Position numbers and translations under genes: made by a program. Below, piece after piece: positions 35,475-42,993 of a stretch of DNA of 48,658 bases. Positions within the stretch are counted from its first letter, which is position 1. The number at the start of each line of letters is the position of its first letter. The notes below the pieces were generated by a model. That model made no database searches, was not told where the DNA came from, and saw only the letters and a program-made list of their open reading frames with translations. Origin of the DNA: Fimenecus sp045631075 (lineage in GTDB: Bacteria > Bacillota > Clostridia > Oscillospirales > Acutalibacteraceae); the NCBI GenBank assembly GCA_045631075.1, contig JAZQUC010000201.1, forward strand, positions 1-48,658, read 5' to 3'.

Positions 35475-36023
35475 ATGTTTGAACGAAGCAACGGTGTTGA
35501 TATTGATAAACTTTCAACATTTGAATTGCTCAGACAGGTAAAGCTAATTCCGATTTTATTTATCATTGCAATTGTTTGTGCTGTAGTAATCATTGGTTTC
35601 GGAGCTGTTATAGCAGGTGTGCTGGTTGCAGATGGTGAATTTGAAGGTGCATTATGGACTTTACTGTGTGTTGCTTTAGGTGTTCCGAGCGCTTTTGTAG
35701 CTTTTATTTTACCGAAAAGATTGGACAATGTTAAGAAAACATTGGATTTGCGTGAAATTGATAAGAAAACCCAGGAAGCTGCAAAACAAAAACTTGCTGA
35801 AACCAAAAAATATTCAATCATTGGATTGATAGCACTTGTGGCTGTTATCGTGTCGTTTGTTGCGGTGTTTGTAATAGGTGGTTTTAGCACTGGTTTCGGT
35901 AGTTCTGATGATGAGTGCATAAATTGCGGACGTGAAAAAAAGCTTGTTGCTGAGTATGATCTTTGTTATGATTGCTTTGAAGGTTATCTTGAATGGGAAG
36001 ACAGAAAAAATAATGATGATTAA
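35475..36023 (+). CDS. Membrane protein with C-terminal zinc-ribbon-like motif
   Basis: A 182-aa protein of unknown function. Two membrane segments (about 25-50 and 60-80) precede a charged coiled segment (about 82-110), then a third helix (about 113-135) and a C-terminal four-cysteine cluster (CINCG ... CYDCF, 148-166) likely to bind zinc. The start is uncertain: ATG 35475 has no ribosome site, whereas ATG 35442, in the same frame, follows GGAGG but meets a TAA after seven codons. It ends at a strong terminator. Confidence 0.65.
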   Translation: MFERSNGVDIDKLSTFELLRQVKLIPILFIIAIVCAVVIIGFGAVIAGVLVADGEFEGALWTLLCVALGVPSAFVAFILPKRLDNVKKTLDLREIDKKTQEAAKQKLAETKKYSIIGLIALVAVIVSFVAVFVIGGFSTGFGSSDDECINCGREKKLVAEYDLCYDCFEGYLEWEDRKNNDD

Positions 36024-36057
36024 ACAAAAACATATTTTCTGATTTGTTGCAGATAAA

Positions 36058-36093
36058 AAGAGTGGCTTTTCAGCCACTCTTAATTGTTTTTTT
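36058..36093 (+). terminator. Intrinsic terminator after the zinc-ribbon membrane gene
   Basis: A 10-bp perfect stem, AAGAGTGGCT (36058-36067) with AGCCACTCTT (36072-36081), has a TTTC loop and is followed by AATTGTTTTTTT. Confidence 0.93.
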
Positions 36094-36275
36094 GTTTTAT
36101 ATTTGAATAGGGTAGTTCACCCTTAGCCAAATTATCAGCTAATTCACGGGCAAATTTAGATACAGGAACACCTTCAATTTTATTGAAACAATCTGTAATT
36201 TTTATTACCGCTATTTTTTAAAATAATTTTTTTGGTAACATCTTTATCACTTTTTTCTTTGATTATTGTACACAT
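36080..36275 (-). pseudogene. Small frame-disrupted gene ending in PYSNIKQKNN
   Basis: On the minus strand an ATG at 36275, behind AGGA, opens a 31-codon frame (MCTIIKEKSDKDVTKKIILK onward) that stops at 36180. An overlapping frame, open from 36217 to the stop at 36080, encodes 45 residues including GVPVSKFARELADNLAKGEL and ending PYSNIKQKNN. One base shift within the overlap would join them into a protein of about 70-75 aa. I do not recognise the family. The final 24 bp of coding sequence recur near 42.9 kb. Rest of the 36.0-36.4 kb gap: terminator on one side, promoter on the other. Confidence 0.5.
36089..36112. repeat. 24-bp direct repeat B, copy 1
   Basis: Identical to 42911-42934. On the minus strand it encodes the tail PYSNIKQK of the frame-disrupted gene. 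Confidence 0.85.
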
Positions 36276-36320
36276 CTATTGTAATCCTACATTATTTATC
36301 TGTGCAATCTTCAAAGATTA

Positions 36321-36349
36321 TTGAAATGTATGAAGAAGTATGATAAAAT
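36321..36349 (+). promoter_or_regulatory. Promoter for the partner-switching gene set
   Basis: TTGAAA (36321-36326), a 17-nt spacer and TAAAAT (36344-36349) lie about 55 nt upstream of the TTG start at 36407. It is the only clear promoter seen before the six-gene set that follows. Confidence 0.7.
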
Positions 36350-36406
36350 ATTATATTAAAATGATTTTTATATAAAATTATTATATTAATAGCAAGGGGT
36401 ATTGAA

Positions 36407-37369
36407 TTGGGTAAAAGAAACAAATTTTTTGCTGACGACGGTTGGGCATTTTGGGTAGACGGTGATGATACCAGCACAATATATCTTAACAATTGGTTTA
36501 ATCCAAAAGGAAAAAGCTATATTGATGTGGCAATTCATATTAGAGGTATAAATGAAACCAAATCACTTAATATGTATTTTCCGTTTACTGTTGATAAAAA
36601 CGAACTTGAAGATATTTCTCTTAATTTTAAGGATGAAAATCTTTCAAGAGCGATTTTTAGCAGTATGTGTGTTGTTGATTACAAGAAAAATGACTTCACA
36701 TCCGAAATTGCATATAACGGCAAAACTGTTGATATAGTTCATGTTTCTGCTGTCAAATATTCGATGGAATCAGTATCAAAAGGAACTTTGATGCGTATCG
36801 ATTTTGACGAGTTGTTTGAATATCTTGATAATGATGAAGTTTATTTTATGTTCCGTATACCACATAAATCAATCACAGAGGTATTCAAGCAACATACAAA
36901 AGTCGGTAATTTTTTAACTCGAATCAGAGATATGATTATGTCACCCATTGTATCGGAAAGCTATGGATATTCTGTTAGAATCAATGAAGCAAGATTACTC
37001 CCAAAAGAAATTAACAGCGTTGGTGCTTTTCACAGACAAAAGCTCAAAAAAGCGGTGGTTACAATTTCAATTGCCGATGATTACGAAATCAACGATGTTA
37101 CTTGCTACAGAATCAGAAGGCTCGAAGAAGAACTTTATAAAAACTTTCTTCCTTCATCATTCAATGGTGAAAATGTGGTTACCTATCAATGGCGACAAAG
37201 TCGTGAAATTGATTTGAAAGGTCATTTTAATTTTTATTTCAATATTTCACGAAATTCAATCAGTTCCGGAAGCATTCTTATATATATTCTTATCATTATT
37301 CTTCTCAATGCAGTCGGCAGTTCCGTTTGGGATTTGATTAAAACAATTTATGCGTTAATAACTCACTAA
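36407..37369 (+). CDS. Unrecognised protein with C-terminal membrane anchor
   Basis: A 320-aa protein that matches no family I know. It is mostly soluble in character, with Trp/Asp-rich segments early (DDGWAFWVDGDD) and beta-rich stretches throughout. A single hydrophobic helix near the end (about 290-310, GSILIYILIIILLNAVGSSV) implies tail anchoring. Translation starts at TTG 36407 after AAGGGG. It is the first gene after the promoter and lies 12 bp before the 944-aa sensor phosphatase, so it may be an input or membrane partner of that system. Confidence 0.75.
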   Translation: MGKRNKFFADDGWAFWVDGDDTSTIYLNNWFNPKGKSYIDVAIHIRGINETKSLNMYFPFTVDKNELEDISLNFKDENLSRAIFSSMCVVDYKKNDFTSEIAYNGKTVDIVHVSAVKYSMESVSKGTLMRIDFDELFEYLDNDEVYFMFRIPHKSITEVFKQHTKVGNFLTRIRDMIMSPIVSESYGYSVRINEARLLPKEINSVGAFHRQKLKKAVVTISIADDYEINDVTCYRIRRLEEELYKNFLPSSFNGENVVTYQWRQSREIDLKGHFNFYFNISRNSISSGSILIYILIIILLNAVGSSVWDLIKTIYALITH

Positions 37370-37381
37370 AGGAGGAGCAAA

Positions 37382-40216
37382 ATGAAACTTTTAGTTCCGA
37401 TTTTGCTTAACTGTGCTTTTGTAACAGCTTTTTATTTGCTTGACAAAAAAACAGGATTCAAAAAACTTAAATTCAGTTCAAAACAAATTTTAATCGGTGT
37501 TGTTTTTGGTGGTTTATCTGCTTTTGCATCGGGTTACGGTGTTGAAATTCTCGGTACAGTTGCCAATGTCCGTGATGCAGCACCTCTTTGTGCAGGTCTC
37601 ATTTTTGGTGGTCCTGCTGGTATTGTTTCGGGCATTATTGGTGGATTATATCGCTTCTTTTCAGTTTATTGGGGTGCTGGAGAATATACAAGAATAGCTT
37701 GTACAATTTCAACGATTCTGGCAGGCTTTATTGCCGCAACACTCAGACGATTTATGTTTGATAACAAAAGACCCACATGGAGTTATGGTGTTTTCATAAC
37801 AGTTGTTTGCGAAGTTCTTCATATGCTTATGATTTTTTTCACAAATATGAACGATTCGTCATACGCATTTGAGTTTGTAAAAGCTGCATCTCTTCCTCTG
37901 ATAATTGGAAATTCGGTGGCTGTGGGAATTTCTCTTTTGGTTGTTTCTTTTGTCAATTACAGTAAGAGAAACCGTAGTAAAAACCAAGAAAGGATTTCTC
38001 AGACATTTCAACGAAGACTTCTGGTGCTTATAGTTGTTGCATGTGTGATAACCAGTACATTTACATATTTTCTTCAAAGTGGAATGGCTGAAATTGAAAC
38101 AAAGGAAGTCTTTACATCTGCTATGACCGATGTGATTACTGATGTAAGGGGAAAATCCGACGAAAAACTTTTAACAATAACAGAAAATATTCGTTCGGAG
38201 TATGAAAACGATAATTCTGTATCCCTTGATGACCTTGCGGAAAAATATAATGTTACCGAAATCAATATTGTTAATTCTGATGGCTTAATTGCCGATTCAA
38301 CGGATGAAACTCTTATCAATACTTTCAATATGAACAGTACCGAGCAATCAAAGGAATTTATGGTGCTTACTGGTGAAATGAGTGAATTTGTACAGATGTA
38401 CAGTCCTCAGGGTTTTGACGGTGTTACAATGAGAAAATATGCCGGTGTCAGCCTTTCAAACGGTGGCTTTGTACAAGTTGGATATGATGCAGACCATTTC
38501 CACGATACTCTTGATGATTTCGTTATTGATGTAACTAAAAACCGACATGTAGGAAGCACAGGCTTTGTTGCTGTGTGTGACGAGAAATTAAATCTTGTGA
38601 CTCATACTGAAAGAAACGGAAAGCATATTTCAACTATAGGAATAACTCCTGATGAGGTAATGCTTCAGGGCAAAACAGCATCTCAGCTTTATAAAACAAA
38701 CGTTATTAATGAAGAAACAGACTTTAGTGAAGAATATATTTATGTTTTTACATTTGTTGAAGGTTATTGCATAATTGCTGCAATGCCTTTTGCTGAGGCA
38801 ATGCTTATGAGAGATGCGTCACTTTATACAAGCATCTTTATGCTAATACTGATTTTCGCGGCTTTGTTTGTCTTTATCTATTTCCTGATAAAGAAAGTTA
38901 TTATTAACAATTTACAGAAAATCAATGGTGCACTTTCTGAAATTACCGGTGGTAATCTTAATGTAGAGGTTGATGTTCGTTCAAATGCTGAGTTTTCATC
39001 ACTTTCTGATGACATCAACTCAACTGTTGCTACCTTGAAAAGATATATCGGTGAAGCAGCTGCAAGAATAGACAAGGAGCTTGAATATGCAAAGCAGATT
39101 CAACTTTCAGCCCTTCCGTCAAGTTTTCCTGACACAGAGAAGTATGAGATTTTTGCACAGATGATAGCGGCAAAAGAGGTTGGTGGAGATTTCTACGATT
39201 TCTACACTCTTGACGACAATACTATTCTGTTCCTTGCTGCTGATGTATCTGGAAAAGGAATACCTGCAGCTATGTTTATGATGACTGCAAAAACTATTAT
39301 CAAAGACCTTGCAGAAAGAGGACTTCCGGTTGATGAAATTTTCACTCTTGCAAACGAAAAGCTTTGCGAAAACAACGAATCAGGTATGTTCGTTACAGCA
39401 TGGATAGGAAAGGTTGACCTTATAACAGGAAAACTCAGTTTTGCAAATGCAGGACATAATCCACCTGTTATTGCTCACGCTGATGGTGGATGTGAATTAC
39501 TTAAAAGTCGTGCAGGTTTTGTTCTTGCAGGTATGGATGGTATTAAATACAGAGCAAATGAAATAACTTTAAATTATGGTGATAGAATCTTCCTTTATAC
39601 CGACGGTGTAACAGAAGCCACGGATAAAAACGAAAATCTTTATGGTGAAGAAAGATTGCAGTCTTATATGGAGAATAATAGAAACCTGAAGGCCGAAGCG
39701 TTGCTTTCAGGACTTAAAGAGGATATCGACCGATTTGTAGGTGATGCTCCTCAGTTTGATGATATTACAATGCTTCTTTTTGATTATAAAAACAAAGAGG
39801 GTGCTGCTATGAAAGAAAAAATCTTTCCGGCTGAAAAGGATGCTTTGACTGATGTCGTGGCATTTACGGAAGAATGTCTCGATAGCTTTGACTGTCCGAT
39901 GAAAAGCTCCATGGCAATTTGCGTTGCAGTAGAAGAAATTTTTGTCAATATCGCAAGCTATGCTTACGGTGAAAAAACAGGTAACGCTTCTCTATCCTTC
40001 GGATTTGATGAAAATGAAAGACTTATGACTCTTGTGATAAAGGATGAGGGTGTTCCGTTTAATCCACTTGAAAAAGATGAACCTGATATTTCACTTTCGG
40101 CAGCAGAAAGAGAAATTGGAGGACTTGGTATCTTTATAACAAAGAAAACTATGGATACAGTTTCTTATAAATATGAAAACGGTGAAAACATTCTTACTAT
40201 GACTAAAAAAATATAA
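37382..40216 (+). CDS. Membrane sensor with PP2C phosphatase and RsbW-type ATPase domains
   Basis: A 944-aa fusion. A LytS-type 5TM region (about 1-195, with FGGPAGIVSGIIGGLYRF) leads to a TM at 211-230, an extracellular sensor (231-480), a TM at 482-504 and HAMP (505-560). The linker ELEYAKQIQLSALP follows. The PP2C domain (about 585-801) has metal aspartates D603, D621, D741 and D793/D794. The HATPase domain (about 812-944) has an N box with E851 and N856, and GGLGI at 913-917. From Rsb/SpoII knowledge, it should both dephosphorylate and phosphorylate STAS proteins. AAGGAGGAG precedes the ATG. Confidence 0.93.
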   Translation: MKLLVPILLNCAFVTAFYLLDKKTGFKKLKFSSKQILIGVVFGGLSAFASGYGVEILGTVANVRDAAPLCAGLIFGGPAGIVSGIIGGLYRFFSVYWGAGEYTRIACTISTILAGFIAATLRRFMFDNKRPTWSYGVFITVVCEVLHMLMIFFTNMNDSSYAFEFVKAASLPLIIGNSVAVGISLLVVSFVNYSKRNRSKNQERISQTFQRRLLVLIVVACVITSTFTYFLQSGMAEIETKEVFTSAMTDVITDVRGKSDEKLLTITENIRSEYENDNSVSLDDLAEKYNVTEINIVNSDGLIADSTDETLINTFNMNSTEQSKEFMVLTGEMSEFVQMYSPQGFDGVTMRKYAGVSLSNGGFVQVGYDADHFHDTLDDFVIDVTKNRHVGSTGFVAVCDEKLNLVTHTERNGKHISTIGITPDEVMLQGKTASQLYKTNVINEETDFSEEYIYVFTFVEGYCIIAAMPFAEAMLMRDASLYTSIFMLILIFAALFVFIYFLIKKVIINNLQKINGALSEITGGNLNVEVDVRSNAEFSSLSDDINSTVATLKRYIGEAAARIDKELEYAKQIQLSALPSSFPDTEKYEIFAQMIAAKEVGGDFYDFYTLDDNTILFLAADVSGKGIPAAMFMMTAKTIIKDLAERGLPVDEIFTLANEKLCENNESGMFVTAWIGKVDLITGKLSFANAGHNPPVIAHADGGCELLKSRAGFVLAGMDGIKYRANEITLNYGDRIFLYTDGVTEATDKNENLYGEERLQSYMENNRNLKAEALLSGLKEDIDRFVGDAPQFDDITMLLFDYKNKEGAAMKEKIFPAEKDALTDVVAFTEECLDSFDCPMKSSMAICVAVEEIFVNIASYAYGEKTGNASLSFGFDENERLMTLVIKDEGVPFNPLEKDEPDISLSAAEREIGGLGIFITKKTMDTVSYKYENGENILTMTKKI

Positions 40217-40229
40217 AGGAGATTTGTTT

Positions 40230-40526
40230 ATGAATATCAGTATTGAAAAAGATAATGGTTCAACTATTATGAAAATTTCAGGCAGACTTGACACAACAAC
40301 TGCTCCAGAACTTGAAAAAGCCATAAATGATGAAGGCGAGACATTGAAAAATCTTGTGCTTGATTTTGAAGGAGTCAATTATATTTCAAGTGCAGGGTTA
40401 AGAGTTCTTTTAACTGCTCAAAAAAAGATGAACATTCAGGGCAACATGGAACTTATTAATGTGTGCGAAGAGGTTATGGATATATTTGAGATGACTGGTT
40501 TCGCAGATGTTTTGGAGATTAAGTAA
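40230..40526 (+). CDS. STAS-domain anti-sigma-factor antagonist (RsbV/SpoIIAA type)
   Basis: A 98-aa single STAS domain with ISGRLDTTTAPELEKAI and the phospho-site loop YISSAGLRVLL, S54 being the likely phosphorylated serine. It should be the direct substrate of the PP2C and ATPase domains encoded just upstream. ATG 40230 follows AAAGGAG; a TTG two codons earlier overlaps the ribosome site spacing. Its stop overlaps the HD gene start by one base. Confidence 0.93.
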   Translation: MNISIEKDNGSTIMKISGRLDTTTAPELEKAINDEGETLKNLVLDFEGVNYISSAGLRVLLTAQKKMNIQGNMELINVCEEVMDIFEMTGFADVLEIK

Positions 40527-41092
40527 TGGATAAAGTGACTATGGCAATCGAATTTGCTGCAAAGGCACATGATGGAATGTGTAGAAAAAAAGATAAAACG
40601 CCATATATTCTACATCCCCTTGAAGCTGCGGTTATTGTGGGGACAATGACGACCGACCAAGATGTTATTTCTGCTGCTGTGCTTCATGATGTTGTTGAAG
40701 ATACAAAAATTACCATTAAAGAAGTTGAAGAAAAATTCGGTAGACGAGTAAGGGAACTTGTTGAATCAGAAACAGAGAACAAGCGTACGGATTTACCACC
40801 CGAGGCTACATGGAAAATCCGTAAGGAAGAATCTCTTGAGTTGTTAAAAAATACTGAAGATATTTCCGTACTTATGCTCTGGCTTGGTGATAAACTGTCT
40901 AATATGAGGTCTTTTTACAGAATATGGAAAAATGAAGGCGACAATATGTGGCAGTCTTTTAATCAAAAAGACCCTGAACAGCAGCACTGGTATTACCGCT
41001 CAATTGCAGAACATACTGCATCTCTTAAAAATTTCTCTGCATGGCAGGAATATAACGAACTTGTAAAAATTGTATTTGGAAGGATTTTTTAA
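40526..41092 (+). CDS. HD-domain hydrolase, small alarmone hydrolase-like
   Basis: A 188-aa HD protein resembling the hydrolase half of RelA/SpoT or Mesh1. Motifs are AAKAHDGMCRKKDKTPYILH (H30), LHDVVEDT (H54, D55, E58, D59) and GDKLSNMR (D122, N126). No synthetase or regulatory domains are present. The likely reaction is removal of pyrophosphate from (p)ppGpp, though other nucleotide substrates are possible. The one-base overlap with the STAS gene shows it belongs to the same operon. Confidence 0.85.
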   Translation: MDKVTMAIEFAAKAHDGMCRKKDKTPYILHPLEAAVIVGTMTTDQDVISAAVLHDVVEDTKITIKEVEEKFGRRVRELVESETENKRTDLPPEATWKIRKEESLELLKNTEDISVLMLWLGDKLSNMRSFYRIWKNEGDNMWQSFNQKDPEQQHWYYRSIAEHTASLKNFSAWQEYNELVKIVFGRIF

Positions 41093-41093
41093 T

Positions 41094-42260
41094 ATGAAAA
41101 ATATTGAATGCAGAGTAGATAAAGATATTTTATACATAAATCTTGAAGGAAGAATAGATGCATCAAATGCAACTGAGTTTGAAAATGGTATAGCTGAAAT
41201 AAGAAATGCAAATCAGGGCATACATACTGTTCTTGATGCTGACAATCTTGAATATATCTCAAGTGCAGGACTTCGTGTGATGCTTCGTCTTCGTAAGGAA
41301 GAACCTAAACTTGCAATAATCAATGTATCTCCTGAAGTTTACAGCGTTTTTGAAATGACCGGCTTTACAGAAATGATAAAAATTGAAAAAACATATCCAC
41401 GAATCAGTATCGAAGGTTGTGAATTTATTGCAAAAGGTGCTAACGGTGCTGTTTATCGTTATGATGACGAAACAATCGTAAAGCAATATTTTAATCGTGA
41501 TGCACTTCCTGAAATTATGCAGGAACGTGAAAATTCAAGACGAGCTTTTGTCCTTGGTGTTAATACAGCAATTCCTTATGGTATCGTTCGTATAGGTGAC
41601 GGATATGGTAGTCTTACTGAACTCCTCAATGCAACATCTATAACAAAGCTTATCAGAGCAAATCCGGAGGACTTAACACAGAGCGTTGCGTACTTTGTTG
41701 ATACAATAAAAGAGGTGCATGCAATAGAGGTTGAGAAAGGTGCACTTCCTGATTTTAAAAAATGGATTCTCGAGTGGGCGGATTTCCTTGCAGGCTATCT
41801 TGACGATGCACATGCACAGAAAATGCGTGCTCTCGTTGAAAGTATCCCTGACAGCAACTATATGATTCACGGTGACTATCATTCTAATAATGTTATGGTG
41901 CAGAATGGTGAGCCACTTCTTATTGATATGGATACTCTTGCAGTAGGTCATCCTATAATGGAACTCGGCTCTACATTTAATGCATATGTAGGCTTCGGTG
42001 AAATTGATAAAGATGCAATCGAATCCTTCTTTGGAATTAGTGTAGATATGGGAAAACGTTTCTGGCGCCTTTCTCTTGCTCGTTATCTTGGTATAAACGA
42101 TGAAAACATTATCAATGATGTTGAAGATAAAGCAAAGGTTATCGGTTATATGCGACTTCTTCGTCGTTGCTTACGCAGAAATGCAGACGAAACAACTGTA
42201 AACCATTACAAGACAAAGCTGATTGAAATTCTCGAAAAAGTAGAAACATTGGTATTCTGA
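41094..42260 (+). CDS. STAS domain fused to APH-like phosphotransferase
   Basis: A 388-aa fusion. The N-terminal STAS domain (about 1-98) has YISSAGLRVML, with S57 the likely phospho-site, and closely resembles the stand-alone STAS protein upstream. The C-terminal kinase fold (about 105-388) has a Gly-rich loop AKGANGAVYR, K130, the catalytic HGDYHSNNV (H259, D261, N266) and LLIDMDTLAVGHP (D278). It resembles aminoglycoside-phosphotransferase relatives of the TIGR02172 type. The substrate is unknown. ATG 41094 is two bases after the HD stop, with GGAAGG upstream. Confidence 0.88.
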   Translation: MKNIECRVDKDILYINLEGRIDASNATEFENGIAEIRNANQGIHTVLDADNLEYISSAGLRVMLRLRKEEPKLAIINVSPEVYSVFEMTGFTEMIKIEKTYPRISIEGCEFIAKGANGAVYRYDDETIVKQYFNRDALPEIMQERENSRRAFVLGVNTAIPYGIVRIGDGYGSLTELLNATSITKLIRANPEDLTQSVAYFVDTIKEVHAIEVEKGALPDFKKWILEWADFLAGYLDDAHAQKMRALVESIPDSNYMIHGDYHSNNVMVQNGEPLLIDMDTLAVGHPIMELGSTFNAYVGFGEIDKDAIESFFGISVDMGKRFWRLSLARYLGINDENIINDVEDKAKVIGYMRLLRRCLRRNADETTVNHYKTKLIEILEKVETLVF

Positions 42261-42261
42261 T

Positions 42262-42837
42262 ATGAATAATATTCTTTTTATAAATGCTTGTTGCCGAGAT
42301 AATTCACGTACAAATGAATTGGCACAGTGTTTGCTTGACAATCTGAATGGTCAGATTAAAACAGTAAATCTGTATGATGAAAATATAAAACCAATTGATA
42401 TTGCATTGCTTTCAAAAAGAGACAATCTTCTGAAAAATGACATGACTGATAATGAATTGTTTGCTTTGGCAAATCAATTTGCCGAGGCAAATACAATTGT
42501 GATTGCTGCGCCCTATTGGGACCTTATGTTTCCATCCATACTCAAGGTTTATCTTGAAAATATAACCGTATGTGGAATCACATTTCGCTATTCCGAAAAA
42601 GGTATTCCTCAGTCTCTTTGTAAAGCAAAAAATCTTTATTATGTTACCACTGCAGGTGGATATATTGGCAAAAACAACTTTGGATTTGACTATATTAAGG
42701 CTTTGGCCACAGAATTTTTCGGTATTAGCAATATAAAATTTTTCTCTGCAGAAGGACTTGATATCTACGGTGCAGATGTCGATAGGATTTTGCAGGCGGC
42801 AAAAATGAATATTCTCGATAATAATCTTAATTTATAA
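42262..42837 (+). CDS. NAD(P)H-dependent flavodoxin-fold oxidoreductase
   Basis: A 191-aa protein with AzoR/NQO-like features: NILFINACCRDNSRTNELAQ at the FMN phosphate-binding start, APYWDLMFPSILKVYLENI and TTAGGYIG near residue 130. It probably reduces quinones, azo or nitro compounds with FMN. It starts one base after the kinase fusion and ends at a terminator, so it is the last gene of the set. Its link to the partner-switching genes is positional only. Confidence 0.88.
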   Translation: MNNILFINACCRDNSRTNELAQCLLDNLNGQIKTVNLYDENIKPIDIALLSKRDNLLKNDMTDNELFALANQFAEANTIVIAAPYWDLMFPSILKVYLENITVCGITFRYSEKGIPQSLCKAKNLYYVTTAGGYIGKNNFGFDYIKALATEFFGISNIKFFSAEGLDIYGADVDRILQAAKMNILDNNLNL

Positions 42838-42858
42838 CAAATAAAATACTGAAGAAAA

Positions 42859-42915
42859 AAGCGTTGCACAAGGAACAACAAAATCCCAAATGCAACGCTT
42901 ATGGTTTTTATTTTT
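42859..42915 (+). terminator. Intrinsic terminator after the oxidoreductase
   Basis: A 10-bp stem pairs AAGCGTTGCA (42859-42868) with TGCAACGCTT (42891-42900). The loop is 22 nt, and TTTTTATTTTT follows four bases after the stem (ATGG). It closes the plus-strand operon; convergent rubrerythrin transcription meets it from the other side. Confidence 0.8.
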
Positions 42916-42934
42916 GTTTTATATTTGAATAGGG
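42911..42934. repeat. 24-bp direct repeat B, copy 2
   Basis: Identical to 36089-36112, here without the rest of the gene it ends. It is three bases from repeat A copy 2. Confidence 0.85.
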
Positions 42935-42937
42935 GAG

Positions 42938-42993
42938 ATTAGTTAAAATATCTCTTAAGAAGACCTTCGAATGCCTTACCGTGTCTTGCCTCG
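42938..42993. repeat. 56-bp direct repeat A, copy 2 (inside rubrerythrin)
   Basis: This is the last 18 codons of the intact rubrerythrin gene plus one base. It matches 35290-35345 at 54 of 56 positions. Confidence 0.88.

Noticed and set aside
35462..35920. A 152-codon minus-strand frame opposite the zinc-ribbon membrane gene
   Set aside because: It is antisense to a frame with clear membrane segments and a four-cysteine motif. It lacks its own ribosome site, and its composition looks like a reverse shadow.
35400..42900. A sigma factor gene serving the STAS/ATPase proteins
   Set aside because: All reading frames in the segment were considered and none shows sigma-factor regions 2 or 4.
35290..42993. 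Active transposon or integrative element
   Set aside because: No transposase, integrase, relaxase or phage gene was found between the repeats, and the repeats are gene ends, not terminal inverted repeats or a tRNA attachment site.
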